Below, piece after piece: positions 45,615 to 55,700 of a stretch of DNA of 64,000 nucleotides (position 1 is the stretch's first letter; every line of letters begins with the position of its first letter). The notes under the pieces were generated by a model. That model ran no database searches. It was not told the origin of the DNA and was given only the letters and a program-made list of their open reading frames with translations. The stretch is from Artemia franciscana (Eukaryota; Arthropoda; Branchiopoda; Anostraca; Artemiidae), in the NCBI RefSeq assembly GCF_032884065.1, contig NC_088883.1:28161355-28225354 (forward strand), in the 5' to 3' direction. Position numbers and translations under genes: made by a program.

Positions 45615-47341
45615 CAAACAGTTCGTGGTAACGAACTGTAGTAAGGAGCGACCCGGCTCAATAGTAACCAAAACTCTAAAAAATGGAATTTTGATACCAA
45701 TAGATACATCAAAAGAATCGCATTTTAATGCTGGTTTTAAATATATAAGTTTCATCAAGTTTAGTCTTACCCATCAAAAGTTACGAGCCTGAGAAAATTT
45801 GCGTTATTTTAGAAAATAGGGGGAAACGCCCCGTAAAAGTCATAGAATCTTAACGAAAATCACACCATCAGATTCAGCGTATCAGAGAACCCTACTGTAG
45901 AAGTTTCGAGCTCCTATCTACAAAAATGTGGAATTTTGCATTTTTTGCCAGAAGGCAGATCACGGATGCGTGTTTATTTGTTTTTTGTTTTTTTTTTTTG
46001 TTTTTTTTTCCCAGGGGTGATCGTATCGACCCAGTTGTCCTAGAATGTTGCAAGAGGGCTCATTCTAACGGAAATGAAAAGTTCCAGTGCCCTTTTTAAG
46101 TGATCAAAAAAATTGGAGGGCACCTAGGCCCCCTCCCACGCTAATTATTTTCCCAAAGCCAACGGATCAAAATTCTGAGATAGCCATTTTATTCAGCGTA
46201 GTCGAAAAACCTTATAACTATGTCTTTGGGGACGACTTACTCCCCCACAGTCCCCGTGGGAGGGGCAACAAGTTACAAACTTTGACCTGTGCTTACATAT
46301 AGCCTAGTAATGGTTATTGGGAAGTATACAGGCGTTTTCAGGAGGATTTTTTTGGTTTGGGGGAGGGGTTGAGAAGAGGGGGATATGCTGGGGGAACTTT
46401 CCTTCGAGAATTTGTAATGGGAGAAGAAAATTTCCATGAAGGGAGAGCAGGATTTACTAGCATTATTAAAAAAAAAAAACAATTAAAAAATAAAAGTGAA
46501 AAAGCTTTTTCAGCTGGAAGTAAGGAACAGCAATAAAACTTAGAACAAACAGAAATTATTACCCATATGAGGGCTCACCTCCTTCTAATACCTCGCTCTT
46601 TACGCTAAAGTATTTTCAGTAATTTCAACTACTTATTCTACGGCTTTTGTGATTCAGGGGGTCATTCTTAATGAATTGGGATAAAATTTAAGCTTTAGTG
46701 TAAAGAGCGAGGTACTGACGATGGGGCGAATCCCCTCATATATGTAATAAAAACATGAGAATACAAAAGTTCTTTACGTAAGCTAATTTATAAGTTACGT
46801 AAATCTTTTACCAATAAAAAGATTCGTAAAAAATTAAAAGTTCTAGTTGCCTTTTTAATTAACCAAAAAATCGGGGGGCAACTAGGCTTCGTCCCCCGCT
46901 CTTTTTTTCTCAAAATCATTCGATCAAAATTATGAGAAAGCCATTGAGCCAAAAAAAAAAAAATATGCAAATTTCGTTTTGATTATTCCTCTGCGGAGAG
47001 CCAAAATCAAAACATGCATTGATTCAAAAACGTTCAGAAATTAAATAAAAAAACAAGTTTTTTTAACTGAAAGTAAGGAGCGACATTAAAACTTAAAACG
47101 CACAGAAATTACTTCGTATATGAAAGAGGCTGCTTCCTCATCAACGCCCCGCTCTTTACGCTAAAGTTTTTTACTGTTTTAAAAAGAAGAATTGAGAGAA
47201 AGAGTCAAACTTTAGCGTAAAGAGCGGGGCGTTAATGAGGAAGCAGCCTCTTTCATATACGAAGTAATTTCTGTGCGTTTTAAGTTTTAATGTCGCTCCT
47301 TACTTTCAGTTAAAAAAACTTGTTTTTTTTATTTAATTTCT
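45615..47341 (+). repeat. Longest copy of dispersed composite repeat R1
   Basis: It begins with the perfect palindrome CAGTTCGT-GGTA-ACGAACTG and 'ggagcgacccggctcaatag'. Two stretches with 'ggagggcac(c)tagg' and 'gggggcaactagg' follow. Next comes a spaced hairpin 'cctcgctctttacgctaaag / ctttagtgtaaagagcgagg' (about 46590-46714), and finally a large palindrome (47036-47341). No coding frame. It is non-autonomous, with no visible target duplication. Other copies are at 1-756, 2694-2775, 26560-26830 (diverged) and 58560-59400 (diverged). Confidence 0.8.
47036..47341. repeat. Near-perfect ~135-bp-arm palindrome at the end of R1
   Basis: 47036-47169 and 47207-47341 are reverse complements with a one-base indel in an A run and one clear substitution (tcaacg / ttaacg), around a 37-bp spacer. 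The stem includes 'ctgaaagtaaggagcgacat' and 'cgccccgctctttacgctaa'. Extremely stable if extruded or transcribed. Confidence 0.92.
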
Positions 47342-48190
47342 AGGCAAATCGTTGATGTGTCCTATTGTTTAATGTAATAGTGGTATTTGGATTCCCCTGA
47401 ATCAATCTCATTATCACTCTACAAGAAAGGTGTAAAGACGGGATAAAATATTGACATAAACTGAAGCCATCTTCTCTGTTCAATACGAATATCTGAGACC
47501 CTTCGTCCCTCTTTATATTTTCTCATTCTTTAGACCCACAAAATGCGCCTTTAGCAGCTTTATAAACATCACTCTGAAATGTAAAGAGGTAAACTTTGGA
47601 GTAGGAAGGGGGATTCAGGTCCCTCTGAAAATAAATGAAAACCTTAGACCATAAGGGACACCTTTACTTTGGAGGGAGGATGATTAAAGTTTGTGTCATG
47701 TCCCGTCGGGGGAAGAGAGGTTTTAGTATTCTCAACGTTTTCCTTAAATTTATCAAAACTATGTCAATAACTTCATCGCTCGAAAAATCTAAAATGCTAA
47801 TCAGTTTCTTTTTTTCTTCTTTCATCATACAGAACAAAAGAAGATAATGAAGAAATTTGTCAAGACGGTGAAAACAACCCACGCAGATATTTTAGCTATA
47901 TATGCAACAGCCATTATCAGCGAGATAACAAACTAAAAAAAAAAAAAAATCTTACTCGATAATATACTTTTTCAAACTAAAATCATAAATAAAATTTGCA
48001 AGAATCTCAGCGTCCTCGCCTCATTCAGGTTCAACCTCTCAGTTATTATTTCATGCTATCCGAATTCCTTATTGCACAATTCCTTATTGCAATATTTGCT
48101 TTTTGTGCTGCTGATTTCATGTTCTTTTCAGAAACAGGTCTATTTTAATTGGCTCCTAATTTTATTTATTCTGTTTTTTTTAACTAATTC
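47342..48190. other. Intergenic, nothing recognised
   Basis: Short open frames (47635-47882) have no family resemblance. No repeat or RNA gene that I can support. Confidence 0.4.

Positions 48191-48194
<4 letters not shown>

Positions 48195-48254
<60 letters not shown>
48195..48254. repeat. (TA)n microsatellite
   Basis: Pure TA run of about 29 units. Confidence 0.95.
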
Positions 48255-48258
<4 letters not shown>

Positions 48259-48469
48259 GTTTCTGTACATACGATTGATCGTGTACTCCCTCAAGCCTTT
48301 ATTTAAAGATGTATTATTATTTAACTTTCGTTTAATTTTAATGAAACGAATTTTAATTGATTTTTCAACTTTATCTGCTTCACGGACAATTTGTTTTGTT
48401 CCTAGGATGCTGCTCATTAGAATTATTCCGTCAAAGAGTATGGGTTATCAGAAATCTGGGTACTTAAAG

Positions 48470-48647
48470 GCAGAGCCGTTCCTAGAGTTGGTGGTGCTCA
48501 GGGCAAAATTAATTACAGCCCCCTCCCCTAAAACAAATATAAGCAAAAAAGTGAATAATTTGATCAAAGTGAGCAACCCCCCGCCGCTGTGCCCCATCCC
48601 CGCCATGGCACCTGGGACAGCTGTCCCCCCGCCTTGAACGGCTCTGC
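48470..48647. mobile_element. 178-bp MITE with perfect 12-bp TIR and 6-bp TSD
   Basis: The left end GCAGAGCCGTTC and right end GAACGGCTCTGC are exact reverse complements. Both are flanked by TTAAAG (48464-48469 and 48648-48653). The interior is C-rich ('acagccccctcccc') and non-coding. The TTAA inside the duplicated site leaves a piggyBac-type TTAA target possible, but then the inverted ends would be offset by two bases. Superfamily open. Confidence 0.75.
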
Positions 48648-48807
48648 TTAAAGGAGAATCAAAGGATGTTGAACTAATGTCAGAATTAATGTTTTTTCTA
48701 TATTTTCTTTGTGAGGGTGTAACCGTTTTTTATAAATTTTGGTGAGTTTTACCACTATAATAATTTCCTCAACTGCGCGGAGTTTGATATATGCCTCTTT
48801 GATGAAT

Positions 48808-48842
48808 TCGGGGTGGGGGGGGGGGGGGTGGGGAGGGGGGAG
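48808..48842 (+). other. G-rich tract with G-quadruplex potential
   Basis: Four or more runs of at least four G within 35 bases ('cggggtgggggg...gtggggaggggggag'). Confidence 0.6.
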
Positions 48843-48849
48843 TTATCAG

Positions 48850-50480
48850 GGGTACTTGTCATGGATTTGTTTGGTGAGGGTTTATTGAGTGATGTGGTAA
48901 GCGGTGACTCATCTGCATAGGGTGTGATAGTCTTTGGACTGCTCGCAGGTGTCGTGAATATATCACGTTCTCTGTGCTGTCTGTTCTGTACAGGTGTTGA
49001 GAGTAATGCATTGGTAGGTGCTTTCTATTTCTTTGTAGTGTAGTTCCATCTTCAGTTGTGATATGGAATGATCTTGGGCGACCTTGATCTTGGACTGATG
49101 CTATGATTTCTGTAGTGCCCCACTGACTCTGTAGCTGCTTCTGGTAACACACGGTGTTACCTGCGTGGAGTGTGGGTCGAGGCTTAGCATGCTTGTTGAA
49201 GTATCGTTTCTGTCTTGACTGGGACAACCTGATTTCGCAGATGTTTTGGTGTGCAAGGTAGGGTGGAACGTAGCTGGCGGCCCATTGAGCAGGAGTGGCG
49301 TAGCTGTCTACAGGTGTATTTCTGTATTCCAAGAGACTCAGATATGGGTCGCCCCCACTCTCATTTGTTTGGAGAAGATGTTCTTGTATGTTTTCACAGC
49401 CTTTTCTACAAATCCGCTGGATTGGAGGTATTGGTGCAAGTGTTGACGAGATGGTCCGAGACAAATGAAATTCCATCCAGTCAACATCCATGCAGTCAAC
49501 AGGACAGAAGTAAAAAATAATAGTCAACAGCTACAACGACGTCTTTCAAGGAATAGTACAGCTTGATGGAGAATGCCACCTATACCTAAAGGATGGTGCA
49601 ACCCCTACTGCATACCCAGCAGGAAGAATGCCCTCATCACTCCAAGACAAATTGGAAGCTGAACTATATCGCATGGAAGTCAAGGGAATAATTGAAAAGA
49701 TCTCCAGACCAACCGACTGGGTCAATTTCAATGGTAGCAGTAGAAAAAAAGGACGGCAGTTTACGAATATGCATAGACCCGGTCGATTTGAACAAATCCA
49801 TCATAAGACCCTTCTATCCAATCCCTTATCTTGAAGATTTAACATCAAAACTCCACGGAGCGAAGTTTCTGAGCAAATTGGATGCAATATGTGGGTATTG
49901 GTCATTGGTTTTGGGATGATGAATCTGCAGACGTAACACCATTCAACACAATTTTTGGTAGACACCGTTTCAAACAGATGCCATTTGGTATCATATCAGC
50001 CCAGGATGAATTTCAAAGACGAATGGAAGAGACCCTTGAATGATTAGACAGACTTGTTGTCACCATCGATGATCTTCTCGTTTTTGGATCGTCTCTTGAA
50101 GAACAAAACAAGAGATTGAAAGCTGTACTGCAGAGAGCCAGAGAAAAAGGCATCAGATTTAACAAAGGGAAATGTCACTTCTATGTCACCAGCGTGACTT
50201 ATTTTGGACATGTCATCATGTCATCATGTCATCAGTGAACAAGGAATGAAACCGGATCCTGAAAAAAAATCAAAGCTATTAAGGAGATGCCCACACTATC
50301 AAACCCAGGAGAGCTTGCAACTCTGTTGGGGATGCTAAATTACCTTACAAAATACACTCCAAACCTATCAGCAAAAAACAAAGTCGTGCGTGACCTCAGC
50401 AAGTCTGTAGACTTCAAGTGGGCCAAGGAACATGATGAAGCCCTGAGAAGCATCAAAAACTCTGAAACCATGTAGAATTC
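48850..50480. mobile_element. Fossil Ty3/gypsy LTR-retroelement pieces, head to head
   Basis: Two pieces of a gypsy-type pol lie in opposite orientation. An integrase C-terminal part is on the minus strand (about 48850-49470). A reverse-transcriptase part is on the plus strand (about 49600-50480). No LTRs, gag or envelope were recognised. It is broken, with several breaks and a rearrangement, and looks old. Confidence 0.75.
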
Positions 50481-50844
50481 TACCAGATCATTAATTATTG
50501 AACCCAGGTACCTATAACAAAAGCACAATAAACCAACTGCAAGCAAACACACAAACAAAGCTGGCATTAGAACCTGCTTGCATGATATTACATGATAGAG
50601 AAAACTAGAAAAAATTCTTGTGCAAAAGGGAATTGCTGTCATGGAAAGAACCTCTTAGATTTTTCCATCGTACGGATCGATTTCTGAGCTTTTTCCTATA
50701 TGTCTCAACAGGGTTTAATTTGTTTCCTACCCTCTCTGACTAATGCTATGTCATTGTAGCCTATCTTCTTCGAGCTCATCGTACAGAAAGGAAACTGGTG
50801 TTTTAAGCTAGCGGTTTTCCTGATTTTTAAAAGTTATGCCTTAA

Positions 50845-50895
50845 TTCGCTGTGTGGACCTCAGGCGACTCGGTGCTGTAGTGAATCGTTAGTCGT
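50845..50895 (+). mobile_element. Decayed RTE-like LINE 3' terminal tag
   Basis: 'gctgtgtggacctcaggcga', then 'ctcggtgctgtagtga', matching the RTE-like 3' terminus with several substitutions. Confidence 0.55.
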
Positions 50896-52519
50896 AGAAA
50901 ATAGTGTAAAAAAGTACCTTGTAAAAAAATTCCAAACAATCCGATTCGATACCATTGGAGTCGCTGACCGTTACTTATCTGTTAAAACCCAGCAGAACTT
51001 ATCTGTTATAGCCATTACACTCAAGAAGTGAAATTAGATTAATCCTAATAAGATATACATAATAAGATATATTTTCATCATAAGTATGATGAAAATATAA
51101 TACTAGTAACAAAATTGTGGAAACTACAATAGAGAATTATGGAAATCAGACCCCTCGGAACGCATTATATTAAATGATTTCTAACCCAACCAAAATCATT
51201 ACTAAAATATTCTTATATTGTAGTGTATATACACTCTCTCACGCTAAGCTGAAAGAAACCAGTCCTGTTAGACCAAGAACTTGAGTGCGGTGGCTATAAC
51301 AGACAAGTACCATCTCACCGTCCGTGCGGTATGCAATCTCACCAATTTCTTAGAGTAGGCCGCACAAATGAACCCCTTTTATTTTTACAGCTAATCTTTA
51401 TAAAAAAAACTATACATGCTTTTCGTTGGTGCCAGGCTCAAAGATCACATTTGCTCAACTAAAACCTTTTTTAAGCGGTTTTCAGTGGAGGAACAGCACG
51501 GCCTGCATTTCCTGCAGTACGGACTGCGGTCCTGAATTTCCTGGAAATCAGGAAATGCAAAGCGGGATTGAATATACTTTAACATGCTCATCTTTTGTGA
51601 GCAGTCTAACAAACGATTTTTGGTCATTATCTCAGAAGCGGCAAAATGTCAAATACTACCGCTAGGGTGATGACAATATTATATATGCAATGTTATATAT
51701 TCAATAATAACTAAAAATTAGGAGATTTCCAATTATCCAATCTGAAGTAATAAGGATGACTCAAACTGCCACAGAAAAAAAAGGTAAAGAAACGAATTAA
51801 AATAATTCGATGTCAATATTTATTGCTAGAAAACGAATTGAAAAAACAAAATTCAACTAGTATAAATTAACCTTAAAAATTACGCATCAAAATTTTTAAT
51901 ACATAAAACGTTCGATGCGCCTGCAATAACAACATTAGTATTAAAACATAAAAGACAGACAACACTTACTTATCCACCTTAGTGATGTAACCAATTAGAC
52001 GTGCTTATTCAATTCAAATTATCTCTTGAATCTCCTCACAGGGACCATAAAAGTAGCAATTAAATCAGAATAAACGACTAGGAAGAATTTACTATCAAGT
52101 TCCATTCCTCCAACTAAAGAAATCCATACAGGATAGCATATAATATTGTCATTGTGCACAGAAGTCAGATACCTCTTGAGGGGAGGGGGTTTCAGGCATC
52201 TTCCTACGGAGAAGGGATAGATACACAAAATTGCATTTTGAAGGGCAAGAAGGTCCTTCGGACCAATTTTGAGTAGGAAGAGATGAGCACCTCCTCTCCC
52301 GTAATAGGCGAATGCTCTAAACACTTCATTTGATCAAAATATTGGCTTAAAAGAATAATAAACAGGACTTAAAATAATTGTAGACCAACGATTAAGATAC
52401 AAAAAAAGACCTGGAAACTGAAACTCCGACAACCAGTGACTTAGCTTCGCAAGTTAAGAACATGAAGTAATGAGTTTGCAGAATGTATGAGAAGATTTGC
52501 GGCAATTTCCAACTTTTGA
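50896..52519. other. 3' flank of MCM10 with a small shared repeat
   Basis: 51105-51200 ('agtaacaaaattgtggaaac...aacccaaccaaaat') recurs at 53528-53620 inside the MCM10 intron. A minus-strand AATAAA stands at 51819-51824 and could serve MCM10. No other gene is seen; the open frames at 51426-51665 and 52019-52324 have no recognisable family. Confidence 0.45.
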
Positions 52520-52846
52520 TCAAATGTTCATATTAACTTTCATATTAAGACTCCCCAGATTGTTAATCTCATCACCTCGGACTGATAATTGTTCCGAGTC
52601 GAGAATCTTAGAGTCTTTTGCTTTATACATAGAAGCTCTCATCCATGACGAACTTCCACAATTTTTACAGGGGTGATGAGGGTACTTATCCAATGCAATT
52701 GTACGATTTTTGCAGTCTTTACAGCTAAAGAACCTCTTAACTGCATCATGAATTACTTTCAATGGATGAAATTCGTTTCGGCATCGATCGGCTGCTGTGA
52801 ATGCAGTGTACTTGCACTGCTTACAGTGTACAGCCTTTGTTTTCAC
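52520..52846 (-). CDS. Mcm10: MCM10, last coding exon (C-terminal zinc domain)
   Basis: 108 codons plus stop, joined in phase 0 to the exon at 60306-62303. The acceptor on the minus strand is TTTACCTTCCAG|GTGAAAAC at 52847. It encodes the conserved C-terminal zinc-binding domain of MCM10. The first zinc site is built from CKQC...C...H ('VHCKQCKYTAFTAADRC'). The second is built from CKDC...C..C ('RFFSCKDCKNRTIALD', 'CKNCGSSSW'). The end 'SVRGDEINNLGSLNM' parallels the animal consensus RGEE...LNSL. In animals this domain binds DNA and DNA polymerase alpha. It is intact; both cysteine sets are present. Together with the large exon the protein would be 774 residues, close to the size I recall for fly Mcm10. 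Confidence 0.9.
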   Translation of the reverse strand: MKTKAVHCKQCKYTAFTAADRCRNEFHPLKVIHDAVKRFFSCKDCKNRTIALDKYPHHPCKNCGSSSWMRASMYKAKDSKILDSEQLSVRGDEINNLGSLNMKVNMNI

Positions 52847-52909
52847 CTGGAAGGTAAATCAGCATGAATAAATTACGAAATGATAAATTAATATTAATTT
52901 TGCCTCCGC

Positions 52910-53115
52910 TGTTGCATTGAAAAAAATAAGACCAATAAACTATATGTAACTAGTTTATTATTTATAAATTTTGTTTATTTTTATTCATGTCTTTTAGTTT
53001 TACTGTTGATGATGAACACTGTATATGTGTTCGAAATATCCAGTTAAATAATTTTATATCTATTCACTGTCGATAAAAAGGTATCATCCCTATTTTGAAC
53101 TGTTTTACTTTCGTA
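52910..53115 (+). repeat. R3-type element with clear hairpin-GAAATAT motif
   Basis: 'GTTGATGAT', then the stem GAACAC/GTGTTC (53014-53019 and 53027-53032), then GAAATATCC. 'gtatcatccctattttgaac' follows. It appears to interrupt the intron part of the duplicated block. Confidence 0.55.
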
Positions 53116-53116
53116 A

Positions 53117-54060
53117 TATTAATTTATAAAAAAAAATATTAAATGATTAAATAAAAAATTATTACATTAAAATAAAATAAAATAGCATTAAACTATTAAA
53201 ACGAATCTATAAATTTAAGGTAGCACAGAAGCGTTCAAAAAAGGCCTTTAGAATAATAAATTAGTATTGATTTATAAAAAATAATATTAAATTGTTAAAT
53301 GAGAAATTATTATAATAAAAAAACAATAAATTAGAATTAAATTATTAAAACGAATCTATAAATTTAAGGAAGCACAAAAGTGCTCAAAAAAAGGCCTTTA
53401 GAATATAGTTTTTAGAAAATTTCTCTCCTTTAACCAACTCGCTATTTCTCGCAAAGGTAATTTCAAAAACCAAGCTGGTTTGGTTACTTTCAATGCCTAA
53501 ATATGATCAAAATATAAAACTTTAGTAACAAAATTATGGGAACTACAACAGAGAATTGTGGAAATCAAGCCCCCAGAACGCATTGTATTAAATGGTTTTT
53601 AACCCAACCAAAATAATTGAAAATCCATTGAAAATTTTCATCCATTAAAAATTACTTTCAATGGGTGCAATTCATTTCGGCATCGACCGGCAGCTGTAAA
53701 TGCAGTGTACTTGCACTGCTTGCAGTGTACAGCCTTTGTTTTCACCTGATAGGTAAATAAGCATGAATGGAATGATGCTGAAAATGAAAAAAAGGTGAAA
53801 AAGAAACTTAGATAAATTAAGAAATAATCAATTAACATTAATTTTAAAAAATAATATTAAATTTTTAAATCAGAAATTATTATAATAAAAAAATAATAAA
53901 ATAACATTAAATTATTAAAACAAATCTACAAATTTTTAAGGACGCACAAAAGCTTTGAAAAAAAAGGCCTTTAGAATATCATTTTTAGGAAATTTCTTTC
54001 CTTTAATCAACTCACAATTTCTTGCAAAGATAATTTCAAAAACCACACTGGACTGCCATC
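53117..54060. repeat. Intronic tandem duplication of ~150-230 bp AT-rich block
   Basis: 'attattaaaacgaatctata', 'aatttaagg(t/a)(a)gcaca' and 'aaggcctttagaata' occur at about 53117-53260, 53265-53490 and 53830-54060. The last two copies extend further into 'caaaaaccaagctgg' and 'caaaaaccacactgg'. Confidence 0.75.
53641..53744 (-). pseudogene. Duplicated 5' part of the MCM10 last exon
   Basis: The minus strand repeats the start of the true last exon: acceptor CCTATCAG|GTGAAAAC, then VKTKAVHCKQCKYTAFTAAG, then RCRNELHPLKVI. The frame then leaves the homology and stops (FNG stop, 53638). Differences from the real exon include Asp to Gly and Phe to Leu. It keeps an intact acceptor AG in the same phase. 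Spliced in, it would replace the full zinc domain by the first half only. Most likely it is a non-functional partial duplication; an alternative last exon cannot be excluded. Confidence 0.8.
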
Positions 54061-54250
54061 ACAAAGAATAAAACAAAATAGAAGAAAAACGAGAATGTGG
54101 TTTTTATAAGGCCAGCTAAACACTGAATGAAACAAATAAACGAGAAAATTATTTATTCTAGATCGATGGATTTTGGTGAGTGGCTAGCTTTTTGAGTTTT
54201 TTTTTTTTACCTTTTAATGTTTTTAATAGTGTTGATTTTGATTTGATCTT

Positions 54251-55262
54251 TGGTGGCTTTATTCTTTCTGGATTGTTAAGTTGTTTTTAATTCTTCCGAT
54301 TAGGGTTATTTGTTCAATTCGATCTCAACGTTATTTGTTTTTGTCTTTTATTTCTATTTTTATCTGTATTGTTTGTTTTTGCTCAGGATTTTATCTTTTG
54401 TAGCTTTATTCTTTCTGGATTATTAAGTTGTTTTTAATTCTTCCAATTCGGGTTATTTGTTCAATTCGATCTCAACGTTATTTGTTTTTGTCTTTTATTT
54501 CTATTTTTATCTGTATTGTTTGTTTTTGCTTAGGATTTTATCTTTTGTAGCTTTATTCCTTCTGGATTATTAAGTTGTTTTTAATTCTTCCAATTCGGGT
54601 TATTTGTTCAATTTGATCTCACCGTTATTTGTTTTTGTCTTTTATTTCTATTTTTATCTGTATTGTTTGTTTTTGCTTAGGATTTTATCTTTTGTAGCTT
54701 TATTCTTTCTGGATCATTAAGTTGTTTTTAATTCTTCCAATTCGGGTTATTTGTTCAATTCGATCTCAACGTTATTTGTTTTTGTCTTTTATTTCTATTT
54801 TTATCTGTATTGTTTGTTTTTGCTCAGGATTTTATCTTTTGTAGCTTTATTCTTTCTGGATTATTAAGTTGTTTTTAATTCTTCCAATTCGGGTTATTTG
54901 TTCAATTCGATCTCAACGTTATTTGTTTTTGTCTTTTATTTCTATTTTTATCTGTATTGTTTGTTTTTGCTTAGGATTTTATCTTTTGTAGCTTTATTCC
55001 TTCTGGATTATTAAGTTGTTTTTAATTCTTCCAATTCGGGTTATTTGTTCAATTTGATCTCACCGTTATTTGTTTTTGTCTTTTATTTCTATTTTTATCT
55101 GTATTGTTTGTTTTTGCTTAGGATTTTATCTTTTGTAGCTTTATTCTTTCTGGATTGTTAAGTTGTTTTTAATTCTTCCGATTAGGGTTATTTGTTCAAT
55201 TCGATCTCAACGTTATTTGTTTTTGTCTTTTATTTTTATCTGTATTGTTTGTTTCTGCTTAG
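54251..55262 (+). repeat. 147-bp satellite array, seven units
   Basis: 'ctttattc(t/c)ttctggat' starts at 54257, 54404, 54551, 54698, 54845, 54992 and 55139, always 147 bp apart. Diagnostic variants give the unit order X-A-B-C-A-B-X. B has 'ttccttctgg' and 'atttgatctcaccg'. X has 'gattgttaag' and 'ccgattaggg'. C has 'ggatcatta'. The array lies wholly inside the MCM10 intron. Confidence 0.93.
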
Positions 55263-55529
55263 GAACAGGGGATCATAACATTATTCTCTCATAGGGGGGG
55301 AAATACACAAATTCTGGGCCATTATTTTGGGATGGTAGGTCAATCAAACTCCTTCCAAGGGGACTCTATCTTTTGAAAGGTTCATACTAAAGTAATTAAG
55401 GTTTAGACCAATTAATGGGCAGCCACTAGGATTTTTATTCTTCTTTTTTAACAAAATGACCCATAATATTCAGACTTTATTAATTCACAAAATATACATT
55501 ACAAAAAACTCAGCATTAATCAGCTCTAA

Positions 55530-55700
55530 ATGGGTACCTGGAGAAATCTGGGGAAGGTAAACAGGAAGGGTGTGCGAAAGCACAGGATGGCTGGCCCCCA
55601 ACCCCCCATTGCACTTCCTGGCTGAAGGGCCAAGAAACGGAGATCAGCGCCGCCGGTACGGACTGTAAAGTCTAATGCCGTATCCTTTACCTTTTTTTTC
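55530..55700 (+). mobile_element. SINE-like repeat, copy 1
   Basis: 'tggggaaggtaaacaggaag', 'ggtgtgcgaaagcacaggat', 'gaaacggagatcagcgccgc' and 'ggactgtaaagtctaatgcc', ending in 'tttaccttttttttc'. It is collinear with 59905-60075. No pol III box is recognised within this copy. Confidence 0.6.
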
